This document shows positions 8,811-17,907 of a stretch of 64,000 bases of DNA, one piece after another. Position 1 is the first letter of the stretch; the number at the start of each line of letters is the position of its first letter. The notes below the pieces were generated by a model that did not search any database, had not been told where the DNA came from, and saw only the letters and a program-made list of their open reading frames with translations. This stretch comes from Clostridiales bacterium. Lineage in GTDB: Bacteria; Bacillota; Desulfotomaculia; Desulfotomaculales; VENG01. The stretch lies in assembly GCA_016278505.1 (NCBI GenBank), contig JADQBQ010000032.1, positions 62,001 to 126,000 on the forward strand. Direction: 5' to 3'. A program made the position numbers and the translations under genes.

Positions 8811-8959
8811 GGCTAATTTTTTAGCCATTATCGTGTATACAATATTCTTAATGCGGTATGCAGGCATTCTTCTCGTGTTACCGTAGGAGCAGGCAACATT
8901 GTTAAACGAACTTGGCGGATTAACACTCAGAACTATATCTGAAAGGGAGGCACACTCTC

Positions 8960-10075
8960 GTGGAAGAACAAATTGCAAAAAACCTTGCCGGCATGGGACT
9001 GTTTCATCTAACTGCGGGTAATTTGATTATGTGGGCCGTGGCCTTTGTTTTGTTTTACCTGGCCATTAAAAAACAGATAGAACCTTTGTTATTAATACCT
9101 ATTGGCTTTGGAGTATTTATAGCAAATTTTCCTTTGACTGGTTTATTAGGAGAACATGGTCTGTTTGAGATGTTTTATAAATACGGTATTTCCAATGAAC
9201 TTATACCACCACTCATTTTTTTGGGTCTGGGCGCAATGACGGATTTCGGCCCGGTACTGGCCAACCCTAAAACATTTTTATTGGGCGCGGCGGCACAGTT
9301 GGGTGTTTACGGGGCCTTTTTTGGCGCACTGCTGCTGGGATTCACATTACCTGAAGCGGGGGCCATCGGTATCATCGGCGGCGCTGACGGCCCTACTTCC
9401 ATATTCCTTTCCAATGCTCTGGCGCCTCACCTGCTGGGCGCGGTGGCGGTGGCGGCATATTCCTACATGGCCCTTGTCCCCATTATCATTCCACCGGTGG
9501 CCAAGGCTCTTACCACCAAACAGGAACGAAGCATTGTGATGACTCAACTAAGAATGGTCAGTAAAGGAGAAAAGATAGTCTTCCCCCTATTGGCATGTAT
9601 CATAATTATATCGTTAGTGCCTAAATCCGCGCCCCTTATCTCCATGTTTATGCTGGGCAACCTGTTTATGGAATGCGGCGTGGTTGAGCGCCTTACGGAC
9701 GTCAGCCGCAACGCTTTGATGAACATCGTTACCATTCTTTTGGGACTGGGTGTAGGGTCAAGAATGACTGCCGCTACATTTCTCCGGCTGGATACAATCG
9801 GTGTTTTCACCATAGGAATTGTAGCTTTCATCATTGCTTGTGCCGGGGGAGTGCTAATGGCCAAATTGATGAATGTTTTCAGTAAGCAAAAAATTAATCC
9901 ACTTATCGGAGCCGCCGGTGTTTCCGCTGTTCCCATGGCCGCAAGGGTAGTACACATGATGGGGGCCAAGGAAAACCCGCAAAACTACCTGCTTATGCAT
10001 GCCATGGGGCCCAATGTGGCCGGCGTAATTGGTACCGCCGTATGTGCCGGTGCGCTTATTTCAGCGCTTACTTAA
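8960..10075 (+). CDS. Sodium ion-translocating decarboxylase, beta subunit
   Basis: The membrane subunit of the oxaloacetate/methylmalonyl-CoA/glutaconyl-CoA decarboxylase family, which decarboxylates carboxybiotin and pumps Na+ outward. It is 371 residues with about nine or more hydrophobic segments. The conserved family stretch is present: [13 protein letters not shown] near residue 138, in the region carrying the Na+-binding aspartate, and [16 protein letters not shown] near residue 315. The GTG start follows AAAGGGAGG. It is flanked by the gamma-like gene and the biotin carrier. Which acyl-CoA or oxo acid is the substrate depends on the alpha subunit, which is not in the window. Confidence 0.93.
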   Translation: MEEQIAKNLAGMGLFHLTAGNLIMWAVAFVLFYLAIKKQIEPLLLIPIGFGVFIANFPLTGLLGEHGLFEMFYKYGISNELIPPLIFLGLGAMTDFGPVLANPKTFLLGAAAQLGVYGAFFGALLLGFTLPEAGAIGIIGGADGPTSIFLSNALAPHLLGAVAVAAYSYMALVPIIIPPVAKALTTKQERSIVMTQLRMVSKGEKIVFPLLACIIIISLVPKSAPLISMFMLGNLFMECGVVERLTDVSRNALMNIVTILLGLGVGSRMTAATFLRLDTIGVFTIGIVAFIIACAGGVLMAKLMNVFSKQKINPLIGAAGVSAVPMAARVVHMMGAKENPQNYLLMHAMGPNVAGVIGTAVCAGALISALT

Positions 10076-10242
10076 CTGGTTAAATCACAATCTCTTAAAA
10101 GCCGCAGGCTAAAGCCATTAATTTTTTTAAAAGGCATCGACGGGGGTGATTAATTTAAGATACATCCTACAGATTCTTTAAAGCAAAGGTTAGGTAAAGA
10201 TTAAGCTAAAAGTAGTGATAAAAAGACAGGAGGTTTTTTTAA

Positions 10243-10452
10243 ATGGAAGTTTCTACACCCATGCCCGGCACTGTTTTGTCGATCGATGTAAGTGAAGGAC
10301 AAAAGGTGAAAGCGAATGACGAAGTTGCAACCATTGAAGCTATGAAGATGGAGGTAAAAATATATGCACCTAAAGAAGGAGTTATTAAAGAAATAAAAGT
10401 GGGTGCTGGTGATAATCTCAATGTTAACGACGTGGTTATGAATATAGAGTAA
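10243..10452 (+). CDS. Biotin carboxyl carrier protein of the decarboxylase
   Basis: A free-standing biotinyl domain of 69 residues. The biotinylation motif EAMKMEV is at residues 30-36, the lysine being K33. It carries CO2 from the carboxyltransferase to the beta subunit. It lacks the long Pro/Ala-rich linker usual in such carriers. The ATG follows AGGAGG. A gap of about 165 bp separates it from the beta gene, and an intrinsic terminator follows at 10498. Confidence 0.92.
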   Translation: MEVSTPMPGTVLSIDVSEGQKVKANDEVATIEAMKMEVKIYAPKEGVIKEIKVGAGDNLNVNDVVMNIE

Positions 10453-10497
10453 AAATAAGTAGTTGATTTACTGGTATTAAACTGGTTAAGACGAACT

Positions 10498-10526
10498 AAA
10501 ACCTACCGGTCTATGCGGTAGGTTTT
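10498..10526 (+). terminator. Intrinsic terminator after the decarboxylase module
   Basis: AAAACCTACCG and its complement CGGTAGGTTTT around a 7-base loop. The symmetric A/T ends allow it to act on both strands, closing the module and the convergent thi operon. Confidence 0.85.
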
Positions 10527-10600
10527 ATACAGTCTAAACTCACATAAACCATATACACAAACTAGAATTAACATTTATTTTCGTAAAAAAAAGTCCATTT

Positions 10601-11221
10601 TTATGGTTTTAGTTGCTCTCGAATAGAATTAATCTTGCCCGAAATGTCCTGCGCCCCCACTATTTCAGTGACCATAGCCATGCAGGTGGCACCCCTGTCT
10701 TTTACCTCTTTTAGATTATGCTCTTTGATGCCCCCAATGGCCACAAAAGGAATATCAGTATTCTTAGCAACGTATTCCAGGTATTCCAAGCCCACCGGGT
10801 CACATACATCTTTTTTGGTCTTGGTGGCGAATATAGGGCCTACACCTATATAATCGGCACCGCGCTTAACGGCATCGCGTGCCTGCTCCGGTGAGTGCGT
10901 GGACAGTCCTATCATCATTTTATCACCCACCAACCTGCGCACCTCTTCCACCGGCAGGTCATCCTGGCCTACGTGTACCCCGTCGGCACCAACCAGCAGT
11001 GCCAAATCCACATTGTCATTAACTATAAAGGTGACACCCGCAGCCCTGGTTATTTCCCTGATTATTTTACATTCTTCAAACTGGTAAAGTTTCTTCTTTT
11101 CTTTTTCCCGGTACTGAACGATTTTAATGCCTGCTTTAACCAGCTCATTAACCACTTCAATATTGGAGCGGCCCAGGGAATATTCTTCCGCGGTAATGGC
11201 GTAAATGTCTGTATTTAGCAA
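10601..11221 (-). CDS. thiE: Thiamin phosphate synthase
   Basis: It joins HMP pyrophosphate and thiazole phosphate to thiamin phosphate. It is a TIM barrel of 206 residues; the pyrophosphate-binding QYREKEKK is near residues 36-43, VNDNVDLALLVGADGVHVGQDD near 67-88, and GVGPIFATKTK near 126-136. It is the last gene of the thi operon, 31 bp after thiF. The pathway needs all genes upstream plus ThiM/ThiL-type kinases, which are not seen here. Confidence 0.95.
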   Translation of the reverse strand: MLNTDIYAITAEEYSLGRSNIEVVNELVKAGIKIVQYREKEKKKLYQFEECKIIREITRAAGVTFIVNDNVDLALLVGADGVHVGQDDLPVEEVRRLVGDKMMIGLSTHSPEQARDAVKRGADYIGVGPIFATKTKKDVCDPVGLEYLEYVAKNTDIPFVAIGGIKEHNLKEVKDRGATCMAMVTEIVGAQDISGKINSIREQLKP

Positions 11222-11252
11222 AATAAAACCTCCGTTTTACAGTGGCCGGCTG

Positions 11253-11876
11253 TTATTCAATACTTCCTCCATCTAAAACCCAGCTTAACACCACATCAGC
11301 CTGCTTAGCTGCTGCAATGTTTACCCTGGGTGAAACAGGTGGGCAATTTTTTCCCACTTCCGAAACCATATCTCCTATAATGTAAAAATTATCTCTAACC
11401 CGGCGCACTCTAATGTCATCGCTTTTTCCCCAGCCGGCAATGCCGGAGGCAGTAACCAATAGCTTGCCGGTGTTAATAAATACTTCCACCAGTTCTCGCT
11501 TGCATTGAGCATTATCCAGGGCTTCAATTACCACCTGGCATCGATCAAACACTTTCATCATGTTGTTTTTAGTGAGCTTTTCCGGCACCGCCTCTATTTG
11601 TGCTGCCGGGTTAATCTGTTGCAAGTTACTTTTAAGGGCATTAACCTTTAACAAATTAACTTGCTCCTGGAAAAAAAACTGGCGGTTCAGGTTGGAATAA
11701 TCCACCCGATCAAAATCGGCCAACACCAACTGTTTAAACCCACAGCGCACCAGGTGCTGAGCACAGTTGGAGCCTAAACCTCCGGCACCGGCTATACCTA
11801 CTTTTACCTGCTGAACCTTGCGCCAGTTTTCCTCGCCCAGGCATTCTTTTAATGCTTTGTTAAAGGAATTGTTCAC
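11253..11876 (-). CDS. thiF: ThiS adenylyltransferase (ThiF, short family 2 type)
   Basis: It adenylates the C-terminal glycine of ThiS so that sulfur can be loaded for thiazole synthesis. It is an E1-like Rossmann fold with GAGGLGSNC near residues 19-27 and [13 protein letters not shown] near 42-54. Length is 207 residues; it lacks the CxxC zinc pairs of the long ThiF/MoeB proteins. The start chosen is GTG at 11876, which overlaps the TGA of thiH by 3 nt and follows GGAG; a longer frame begins inside thiH. This implies translational coupling. Confidence 0.92.
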   Translation of the reverse strand: MNNSFNKALKECLGEENWRKVQQVKVGIAGAGGLGSNCAQHLVRCGFKQLVLADFDRVDYSNLNRQFFFQEQVNLLKVNALKSNLQQINPAAQIEAVPEKLTKNNMMKVFDRCQVVIEALDNAQCKRELVEVFINTGKLLVTASGIAGWGKSDDIRVRRVRDNFYIIGDMVSEVGKNCPPVSPRVNIAAAKQADVVLSWVLDGGSIE

Positions 11877-13012
11877 CAGCCAGCAGCTCCGTCCAACGGC
11901 TCCCAGTTTTTGCATACGGGCTGGTAGCCTTTACTCAACAGCATCTCTTTTATTTCCGGCACACTTCGCTGATCAGATATTTCAAACTGCCCCGTTCCGG
12001 AACTGTCTTCGGTGTGCCCACCCACTTCTGTGCTTACGCCGGCTGACATTTTGGTAATCCCCAGCGGGACCAGGTTATCACGCAGATCCGGGCTTTCCCG
12101 CGTGGAGAGTGTTATACCGCACCTGGGCATAAACAAGCGTAGGGCCAAAATGACCTGCACAAGATGGCGGTCCTGCACATCATACTTGGGGGTAAAACCT
12201 CCCACGTTGGGCCTTATCCTGGGTATGGACACACTGATTTCGGTGTCCAGGTACTTATCCTGCAGGTAATCTGCGTGCAGCCCGGTAAAGAAGGCTTCCT
12301 GGCGCCAGTTTTCCAGGCCCAGCAGAGCGCCTATATTAACATTGCGCATACCGGCCCGGCAGCCCCGTTCCGGTGTATCCAGGCGAAACCGGTAATTCTT
12401 TTTGGGACCCCGGGGGTGCAGTGGCTGATAAGTTTCTTCGTTGTATACCTCCTGGAAAACGGTAAGGCCGTCCACCCCCGCATCCACAAGCCGGTTATAA
12501 TCTTCCATTTCCAGCGGATAAATCTCTATGGCTATGGAATCAAAATGACGTTTTAATACCTTTACACAATCCTCGATATAAGAAACCGGGCTGTGTTTGG
12601 GTGATTCGCCGGTTAAAATAAGGATGTGCTTGAGCCCGGTTGCCGCAATATACTTTGCCTCCGCGTCCACCTGTTCAAGGGTAAGTTTTTTACGCATGTA
12701 ATTATGTCTGGCACTAAAACTGCAGTATACGCAGTGATTGCTGCAGAAATTGGACAGGTACATAGGTGTAAAAAGCTGCATGGTTCGCCCAAAGTGCTGT
12801 ATGGTTAGCCTGTGTGCTTTCCGGGCCATCTTTTCCAGGTAGTTGGAAGCCCGGGGAGATAAAAGAGTCAAATATTCCATTTCATTGATGGTGGTTTTGG
12901 ACAAAGCCCTCTGAATATCTGCATCGCCAAGACCATCCCAGTAACTTTTAAAGTCAAAACCCTTCATTCTCTCATAAGTGTGGTAAAAACTAATTTTAAT
13001 TCCCCCTTTCAT
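11873..13012 (-). CDS. thiH: 2-iminoacetate synthase (tyrosine lyase)
   Basis: A radical SAM enzyme that cleaves tyrosine to dehydroglycine for the thiazole ring, the oxygen-sensitive alternative to ThiO. The cluster cysteines C90, C94 and C97 form CX3CX2C (CSNHCVYC). Length is 379 residues from ATG 13012. The start is uncertain: a stronger ribosome site, AAAGGGGG, lies just inside the frame and would place initiation on an ATT codon at 12994, where the family N-terminus (SFY...) begins. It lies between thiG and thiF. Confidence 0.94.
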   Translation of the reverse strand: MKGGIKISFYHTYERMKGFDFKSYWDGLGDADIQRALSKTTINEMEYLTLLSPRASNYLEKMARKAHRLTIQHFGRTMQLFTPMYLSNFCSNHCVYCSFSARHNYMRKKLTLEQVDAEAKYIAATGLKHILILTGESPKHSPVSYIEDCVKVLKRHFDSIAIEIYPLEMEDYNRLVDAGVDGLTVFQEVYNEETYQPLHPRGPKKNYRFRLDTPERGCRAGMRNVNIGALLGLENWRQEAFFTGLHADYLQDKYLDTEISVSIPRIRPNVGGFTPKYDVQDRHLVQVILALRLFMPRCGITLSTRESPDLRDNLVPLGITKMSAGVSTEVGGHTEDSSGTGQFEISDQRSVPEIKEMLLSKGYQPVCKNWEPLDGAAGW

Positions 13013-13047
13013 CAAAAGCCCCGTATCCGGTTGATGCCAGAAAAAGT

Positions 13048-13815
13048 TTAAGATAAGAAACCGGTAAGGGGCGAACTGGCTTCAGCCTCTGTTTTAATGG
13101 GGCCCAGGCCGGACAAATATGCCCTGCGCCCGGCTTCCACAGCCATGCTGAAGGCCTTGGCCATATTAACAGGATCCAATGCCGTAGCCACCGCAGTATT
13201 GGCCAGAACCGCCGCCGCTCCCATTTCCATGGCTTCAGCTGCCTCTGAAGGCCGCCCGATACCGGCATCCACGATGATAGGAAGGTTGATCTCATCAATT
13301 AAAATACGAACCATCTCTTTAGTTTGCAAACCGCGGTTAGTACCAATAGGCGCACCCAGGGGCATCACGGCAGCAACACCGGCATTTTCCAAATCCTTGG
13401 CCACCATCAAATCCGGGCTCACATAAGGTAGAACCACAAACCCTTCCTTTACTAACATCTCGGCAGCCTTTGCTGTTTCGTAATTGTCCGGCAGTAAATA
13501 TTTGTTATCCCTAATAACCTCAATTTTTATCCAGTCGCCGCAGCCACAGGCTCGGGCCAGCCTGGCAATACGCACTGCTTCTTCCGCGTTCCTGGCCCCG
13601 GATGTGTTGGGCAGCAGAATACAGCCCTTAGGTATATGATGCAAAATATTTTCTTCGGGTGATGTTAAGTCCACCCGGCGCAGTGCCACTGTAACAACTT
13701 CTATACCTGACTCGTGAACCAGTTGAGGAATGATACTGTCGTTAGAGTGCTTCCCTGTGCCGGTAAAAAAACGATTAGTTATTTCTTGTTCCCCTATCTT
13801 AAGTTTATCAGTCAT
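13048..13815 (-). CDS. thiG: Thiazole synthase
   Basis: It forms the thiazole phosphate ring from deoxyxylulose phosphate, dehydroglycine and ThiS thiocarboxylate. The Schiff-base lysine is K97 (in DWIKIEV), and the phosphate-binding [10 protein letters not shown] and [10 protein letters not shown] loops are present. Length is 255 residues, typical. It starts 3 bp after the stop of thiS and leads into thiH, so thiS, thiG and thiH are made together. Confidence 0.96.
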   Translation of the reverse strand: MTDKLKIGEQEITNRFFTGTGKHSNDSIIPQLVHESGIEVVTVALRRVDLTSPEENILHHIPKGCILLPNTSGARNAEEAVRIARLARACGCGDWIKIEVIRDNKYLLPDNYETAKAAEMLVKEGFVVLPYVSPDLMVAKDLENAGVAAVMPLGAPIGTNRGLQTKEMVRILIDEINLPIIVDAGIGRPSEAAEAMEMGAAAVLANTAVATALDPVNMAKAFSMAVEAGRRAYLSGLGPIKTEAEASSPLTGFLS

Positions 13816-13818
13816 TTT

Positions 13819-14019
13819 TTAGCCTCCCCCCACAAATTGCAGGATCTCCAGGTTGTCTCTGTCTTTAAGAGCTATGTCTTTCCACTTTTCCCTGTCCACG
13901 ATGACGTAATTATGTTCCACAACCACTACATTTAAATTAATTTTGTTTTGCTCCAGAAACTCATGCAAGGATACTTTTTGATCCAAATTTCGCTGTTCAC
14001 CGTTTACCGTTATCTTCAC
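13819..14019 (-). CDS. thiS: Sulfur carrier protein ThiS
   Basis: A ubiquitin-like sulfur carrier of 66 residues. It ends in QFVGGG, the last glycine being the residue that is adenylated by ThiF and turned into a thiocarboxylate. The beta-grasp pattern (KITVNGEQ at the start) fits. It lies between thiD (4 bp away) and thiG (3 bp away). Confidence 0.94.
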   Translation of the reverse strand: MKITVNGEQRNLDQKVSLHEFLEQNKINLNVVVVEHNYVIVDREKWKDIALKDRDNLEILQFVGGG

Positions 14020-14023
14020 TGCA

Positions 14024-14818
14024 TCACACTCCCTGGCGTGTTATATCGAAAAAATGATTAGTAGGGCCCACTCCTTTGCCCACGGGGAAAGCATTTTCAA
14101 CGGCGCCGGTAATGTATTCTTTAGCCTTTTGGACAGCGTCTTTAAGTTCCATGCCCCTGGCCAGGTTTGCGGCAATGGCAGATGAAAAAGTACACCCTGT
14201 TCCGTGCGTATTTTTATTAGAAAGGCGCGGTGCCGAGTAGGTAACGAACCCGGTACCATCGAACAATAAGTCCACTGCATCCCCGGGCAGGTGGCCGCCT
14301 TTTACCAGTACGTGGCCGGTACCCATTGCTTTAATTATACGGGCCGCCTCTTCCATGGTTTCCATGTCTTGCACCGGAAAACCGGTAATAACCCCGGCTT
14401 CATGCAGATTAGGGGTGACTACCAGGGCCAGTGGAAACAGGTGGTCAGTTAAAGCTTGCCTGGCCTCGGGCTGCAAAAGATGGTCGCCGCTTTTGGCTAC
14501 CATAACCGGGTCCAGTACCACCGGTATATGAGGGTAATCTTGTAAGGTTAAAGCCACATTCCTTATTATTTCAGGGCCGGACAGCATACCGATTTTGACG
14601 GCAGCAACATCCATGTCCTCCAAAACGGCCTGCATCTGCAGGGCCACGAAAGAGGGGTCTATTTCCATTACCCCTTTTACACCTGTTGTATTTTGAGCGG
14701 TAACTGCCGTAATCACAGAGGCACCGTAGACACCATGGGCGGCAAATGTTTTCAAATCAGCCTGAATGCCGGCACCGCCACCGGAATCGGAACCTGCTAT
14801 GGTTAGTGCAATTTTCAT
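14024..14818 (-). CDS. thiD: Hydroxymethylpyrimidine (phosphate) kinase
   Basis: It phosphorylates HMP and HMP phosphate to the pyrophosphate used by ThiE. It is a ribokinase-like fold of 264 residues. The N-terminal TIAGSDSGGGAGIQADLKTF stretch (6-25), LDPVMVAKSG in the middle and the catalytic-aspartate loop NTHGTGCTFSSA near the C-terminus are clear. It lies between thiC and thiS in the operon. Confidence 0.95.
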   Translation of the reverse strand: MKIALTIAGSDSGGGAGIQADLKTFAAHGVYGASVITAVTAQNTTGVKGVMEIDPSFVALQMQAVLEDMDVAAVKIGMLSGPEIIRNVALTLQDYPHIPVVLDPVMVAKSGDHLLQPEARQALTDHLFPLALVVTPNLHEAGVITGFPVQDMETMEEAARIIKAMGTGHVLVKGGHLPGDAVDLLFDGTGFVTYSAPRLSNKNTHGTGCTFSSAIAANLARGMELKDAVQKAKEYITGAVENAFPVGKGVGPTNHFFDITRQGV

Positions 14819-14845
14819 GAGCTAAGTCCCCTTTCAAGAAGCTTT

Positions 14846-16141
14846 TTACGAGGGTCCGGTTTTACCGAGATAACGCTCTACTATTTGCATGGCACAATAA
14901 TCACCGCACATGGTGCAGGCCTCTGTATCTTCAGAATTCCTGCCCTCCCGGTAACGGCTGAATTTTATGGGGTCCAGAGCTAACTCCTTCTGCTTGCCCC
15001 AGTCCAAAGCCTTGCGGGCTTCAGACATTTGGTGATCCCACTGAATAGCTCCGGGTAATCCTTTTGCTACATCTGCAGCATGGCCTGCCAGGCGGCAGGC
15101 CATTACGCCCTCCCGCACATCTTCCTCGGTGGGCAGCCCCAAGTGTTCGGCGGGGGTGACGTAGCATAAAAAATCTGCCCCGGCCATGCCGGCCACGGCA
15201 CCACCTATTGCTGACGTTATATGATCATACCCCGGTGCAACATCCGTTACCAGCGGCCCCAGCACATAAAAGGGGGCACCTTTGCAAAGGCTCTTTTGCA
15301 GTTGCACATTTGCTGTTACCTGGTCCAGCGGCACATGCCCCGGTCCCTCTACCATTACCTGAACTCCTGCCTTACGGGCACGCTCAACCAGTTCGCCCAG
15401 TACGATTAATTCAGCAATTTGGGCACGGTCGGTAGCATCACTTAAACAGCCGGGGCGCAGCCCGTCACCCAAACTAAGGGTGACATCATATTGAAGACAA
15501 ATATCCAGCAAACGGTCATATTGTTCATAAAGGGGGTTTTCTTTCCCGTGGTGGAACATCCAGCCGGTAATGAAGGATCCCCCCCGGCTCACAATGTCCG
15601 CAATCCGCCCCTGCTGTTTAAGTGTCTCTACAACTTGACGGGTAACACCACAGTGCACAGTAAGAAAATCGGCACCCAGGGCAGCATGTTTTTCAATACC
15701 GCGAAACAAATCGTCTGCCGTTAAGCTTACCATGGCACCATGTTTTTCCTGGGCATCAACCATGGCCGAGTAAAGGGGGACCGTACCCACCATAACCGGA
15801 CAATTCTCTATTATGGCCCCGCGATTTTTGTCCAGGTCTCCCCCGGTGCTCAAGTCCATAACGCTGTCAGCGCCTGCTTCAACAGCAGTACGGAGTTTGG
15901 CCATTTCCTCCTGCAGGTCCGGATAGGCGGTGGAGGTACCGATATTAGCATTGACTTTGGTTCTAAGCCCCGCCCCCACACCCATGGGCCTTAAACCGGC
16001 ATGGTTTTTATTACAGGGAATGACGATGGTTCCGTCTTCTATCCCCTTTCTTATAAATTCGGGGTCCCGGTTTTCCTCTTTCGCCACCTGTTTCATAGCC
16101 TCGGTAATCTTGCCCTGCCTTGCTGCTTCCAATTGTGTCAT
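14846..16141 (-). CDS. thiC: Phosphomethylpyrimidine synthase
   Basis: A radical SAM enzyme turning aminoimidazole ribotide into HMP phosphate. It is 431 residues, the short form without the long N-terminal domain of the enterobacterial enzyme. The C-terminal cluster motif reads CTMCGDYC, a CX2CX3C spacing, one residue shorter than the CX2CX4C usually quoted for ThiC. The MSTGGD-like segment ([10 protein letters not shown]) and FLTVHCGVT are present. The ATG follows AGAAGGGAGA. It is the first gene behind the TPP riboswitch, which argues for ThiC and against the BzaF paralogue of cobamide synthesis. Confidence 0.93.
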   Translation of the reverse strand: MTQLEAARQGKITEAMKQVAKEENRDPEFIRKGIEDGTIVIPCNKNHAGLRPMGVGAGLRTKVNANIGTSTAYPDLQEEMAKLRTAVEAGADSVMDLSTGGDLDKNRGAIIENCPVMVGTVPLYSAMVDAQEKHGAMVSLTADDLFRGIEKHAALGADFLTVHCGVTRQVVETLKQQGRIADIVSRGGSFITGWMFHHGKENPLYEQYDRLLDICLQYDVTLSLGDGLRPGCLSDATDRAQIAELIVLGELVERARKAGVQVMVEGPGHVPLDQVTANVQLQKSLCKGAPFYVLGPLVTDVAPGYDHITSAIGGAVAGMAGADFLCYVTPAEHLGLPTEEDVREGVMACRLAGHAADVAKGLPGAIQWDHQMSEARKALDWGKQKELALDPIKFSRYREGRNSEDTEACTMCGDYCAMQIVERYLGKTGPS

Positions 16142-16164
16142 TTATAGTTCTCCCTTCTTTTTTT

Positions 16165-16203
16165 GTCAAAAAATAAAAAACACACCTCGTAGACAAGGTG
16201 CGC
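16165..16203 (-). terminator. Intrinsic terminator of the TPP riboswitch (expression platform)
   Basis: On the minus strand a stem of about 10 bp (GCGCACCTTG / CGAGGTGTGT with G-U pairs, loop TCTA) is followed by TTTTTTATTTTTT. It sits between the TPP aptamer and the thiC ribosome site, where it can stop transcription when thiamin pyrophosphate is bound. Confidence 0.85.
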
Positions 16204-16213
16204 CATAAAATCG

Positions 16214-16310
16214 AATAACCTTCCCTACGCGGGCATTACCCCGATCAGGTTCTCTGGGTCAGGTACTCACTAGTCCTTTCTCAGCCCAAATTATGGACTC
16301 CCCGTGAAAA
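16214..16310 (-). promoter_or_regulatory. TPP riboswitch (THI element) controlling the thi operon
   Basis: On the minus strand the conserved aptamer parts appear in order: ACGGGGAGT, GGGCTGAGA, GACCCAGAGAACCTGATC, GGGGTAATGCCCGCGTAGGGAA. Together these match the THI-box consensus that binds thiamin pyrophosphate. It precedes thiC and is followed by an intrinsic terminator, so control is likely by transcription attenuation. Confidence 0.95.
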
Positions 16311-16418
16311 CTTCTATTTTTTTAGATAGTTGAACAATAAATCTTAACATTGAATGTCTGTTGGTACTTGCTAATATAGTACCATGTTTATGTTAATTCG
16401 TCTAATTTTATATTTGTC

Positions 16419-17168
16419 TTAAACATACTCCCAAGGGCATAATTTGCGCTCCAGGAAATCCAGTGCGGTATAAATTATAAAGCCCAACAACGCCATGCCA
16501 ATGATACCGGCAAAAACCTTATCCCACATAAAGGAAGACCAGGCATTAAGGAGATAGTATCCCAAGCCTACTCTGCTGCTCCAGGTTTCAGCAATAAAGA
16601 GTATTGCTATGGCGGTACCGGAACCTATGCGCAGGGCTGTTAGCACTTTGGGAAGGCAGGCAGGCCATACCACGTGCAGGTATATCTGTAAGCGGTTCGC
16701 ACCCAGGGACTGCATGGAATATATAACAGCTTTGTTTACACCCTTAGCCGCATCCCGGGTAGTCATGAAAATTTGAAAAACAACCACCAGGGTGATCAAA
16801 AATATTTTGGCAAGATCACCCAGCCCCAGTAAAACCATTACCAGGGGCAGGAAAACAACCTTAGGAATAGGATAGATGAGATAGACGAAAGGGGAAAAAA
16901 ACCGGTCAAGTTTCTCCTCCCGCCCGAGCAAAAGGCCCAGAGGCACTCCCACAGCAAAGGATACCAGTATGGCTGCCAGTACCCGGTAAGTGCTGATCAA
17001 AAAATGGTGACCGAGCCCCTTTTGCATTTCCGCAAAAAAGACACTGAAAGCCTCCAGAGGCCCCGGCAGAATGGCCAGCTGTAGTGCGCGTGCCAGCATG
17101 TGCCAGAGGAGCAGCAGCACCAACACAGCCCCGGCCCGGGGTAGTATGTTTTTACTGCATTCCTTCAA
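16419..17168 (-). CDS. ABC transporter permease (SsuC/TauC/ThiX type)
   Basis: A membrane component of 249 residues with about six hydrophobic segments. The permease coupling loop is SMQSLGANRLQIYLHVVWPACLP near residues 143-165 (EAA-type motif). TTG at 17168 follows AAGGAGG, overlapping the ATPase gene by 17 nt. With the NMT1/THI5-like binding protein and ATPase it forms a complete importer next to the thi operon. A role in importing a pyrimidine precursor such as formylaminopyrimidine (ThiXYZ) is inferred; sulfonate or nitrate-type substrates remain possible. Confidence 0.88.
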   Translation of the reverse strand: MKECSKNILPRAGAVLVLLLLWHMLARALQLAILPGPLEAFSVFFAEMQKGLGHHFLISTYRVLAAILVSFAVGVPLGLLLGREEKLDRFFSPFVYLIYPIPKVVFLPLVMVLLGLGDLAKIFLITLVVVFQIFMTTRDAAKGVNKAVIYSMQSLGANRLQIYLHVVWPACLPKVLTALRIGSGTAIAILFIAETWSSRVGLGYYLLNAWSSFMWDKVFAGIIGMALLGFIIYTALDFLERKLCPWEYV

Positions 17169-17907
17169 CCAAAGTCCTCCTTATTTCTGTAGCCAGGGAA
17201 TGAAATCTTGCATCTTTTCTTGCACCGACATCCCCGGCCAGAGGATTATTTATAGCTTTTACTACACGTCCGGGCCGCGGGGAAAGAACAATAATTCTCT
17301 CTCCCAAGAAAACAGCTTCTTCTATACTATGGGTGACCAAAACCATAGTAAGGGACCTTCTTTTCCATATTTCTAATACCAGATCCTGCAATCTTTCCCG
17401 CGTCAGCGCATCCAAGGAGGAAAAAGGCTCGTCCATTAACAATACGTCCGGCTCCAGGCTTAAGGAACGTGCAATACCCACCCTCTGCCGCTGCCCGCCG
17501 CTGAGCTGAGCCGGGTAAAGGCTGTGAAGTTCCCAGATTCCCATCTGCCTGAGCACTTTTTCCCCGCGCGCCCGCAGATCCGGGCCGGAAACGCCACGTA
17601 TTTTTAAGCCCAGCACTGTATTCTGCCAGACGGTTTTCCAGGGTAACAGGCCATAGTCCTGAAGAATCAAGGCAATCTCCTGCCTTCCCGGTGCCGGGTG
17701 CCTGCCGCCTATGGCTGCGCGCCCGTTCCATTGGCCGTTCAGGCCGGCAAGTACAAACAAAAGTGTTGATTTGCCGCACCCTGAAGGGCCGATAACGGCA
17801 CAACTGGCGCCTTCTTCTAATGCCAGCGAAACATCGTGCAGGGCATCAACTTCTCCGTTTTCTCCCCGGTATGTAACACTAAGTTTTTCTACTGTAACCA
17901 TGGACAC
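17152..17907 (-). CDS. ABC transporter ATP-binding protein (SsuB/TauB/ThiZ type)
   Basis: The ATPase of the importer, 251 residues. Walker A is GPSGCGKST near 39-47, the signature LSGGQRQRVGIARS near 133-146, and Walker B with its glutamate is LLMDEPFSSLD near 154-164. The start is GTG at 17907, directly after the stop of the binding-protein gene, so the two are translationally coupled. See the permease entry for the likely substrate. Confidence 0.92.
   Translation of the reverse strand: MSMVTVEKLSVTYRGENGEVDALHDVSLALEEGASCAVIGPSGCGKSTLLFVLAGLNGQWNGRAAIGGRHPAPGRQEIALILQDYGLLPWKTVWQNTVLGLKIRGVSGPDLRARGEKVLRQMGIWELHSLYPAQLSGGQRQRVGIARSLSLEPDVLLMDEPFSSLDALTRERLQDLVLEIWKRRSLTMVLVTHSIEEAVFLGERIIVLSPRPGRVVKAINNPLAGDVGARKDARFHSLATEIRRTLVEGMQ

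Noticed and set aside
8811-8826. GGCTAA-TTTT-TTAGCC hairpin after the gamma-like gene
   Set aside because: A stem of only 6 bp with no T-run; not enough to call a terminator or regulator.
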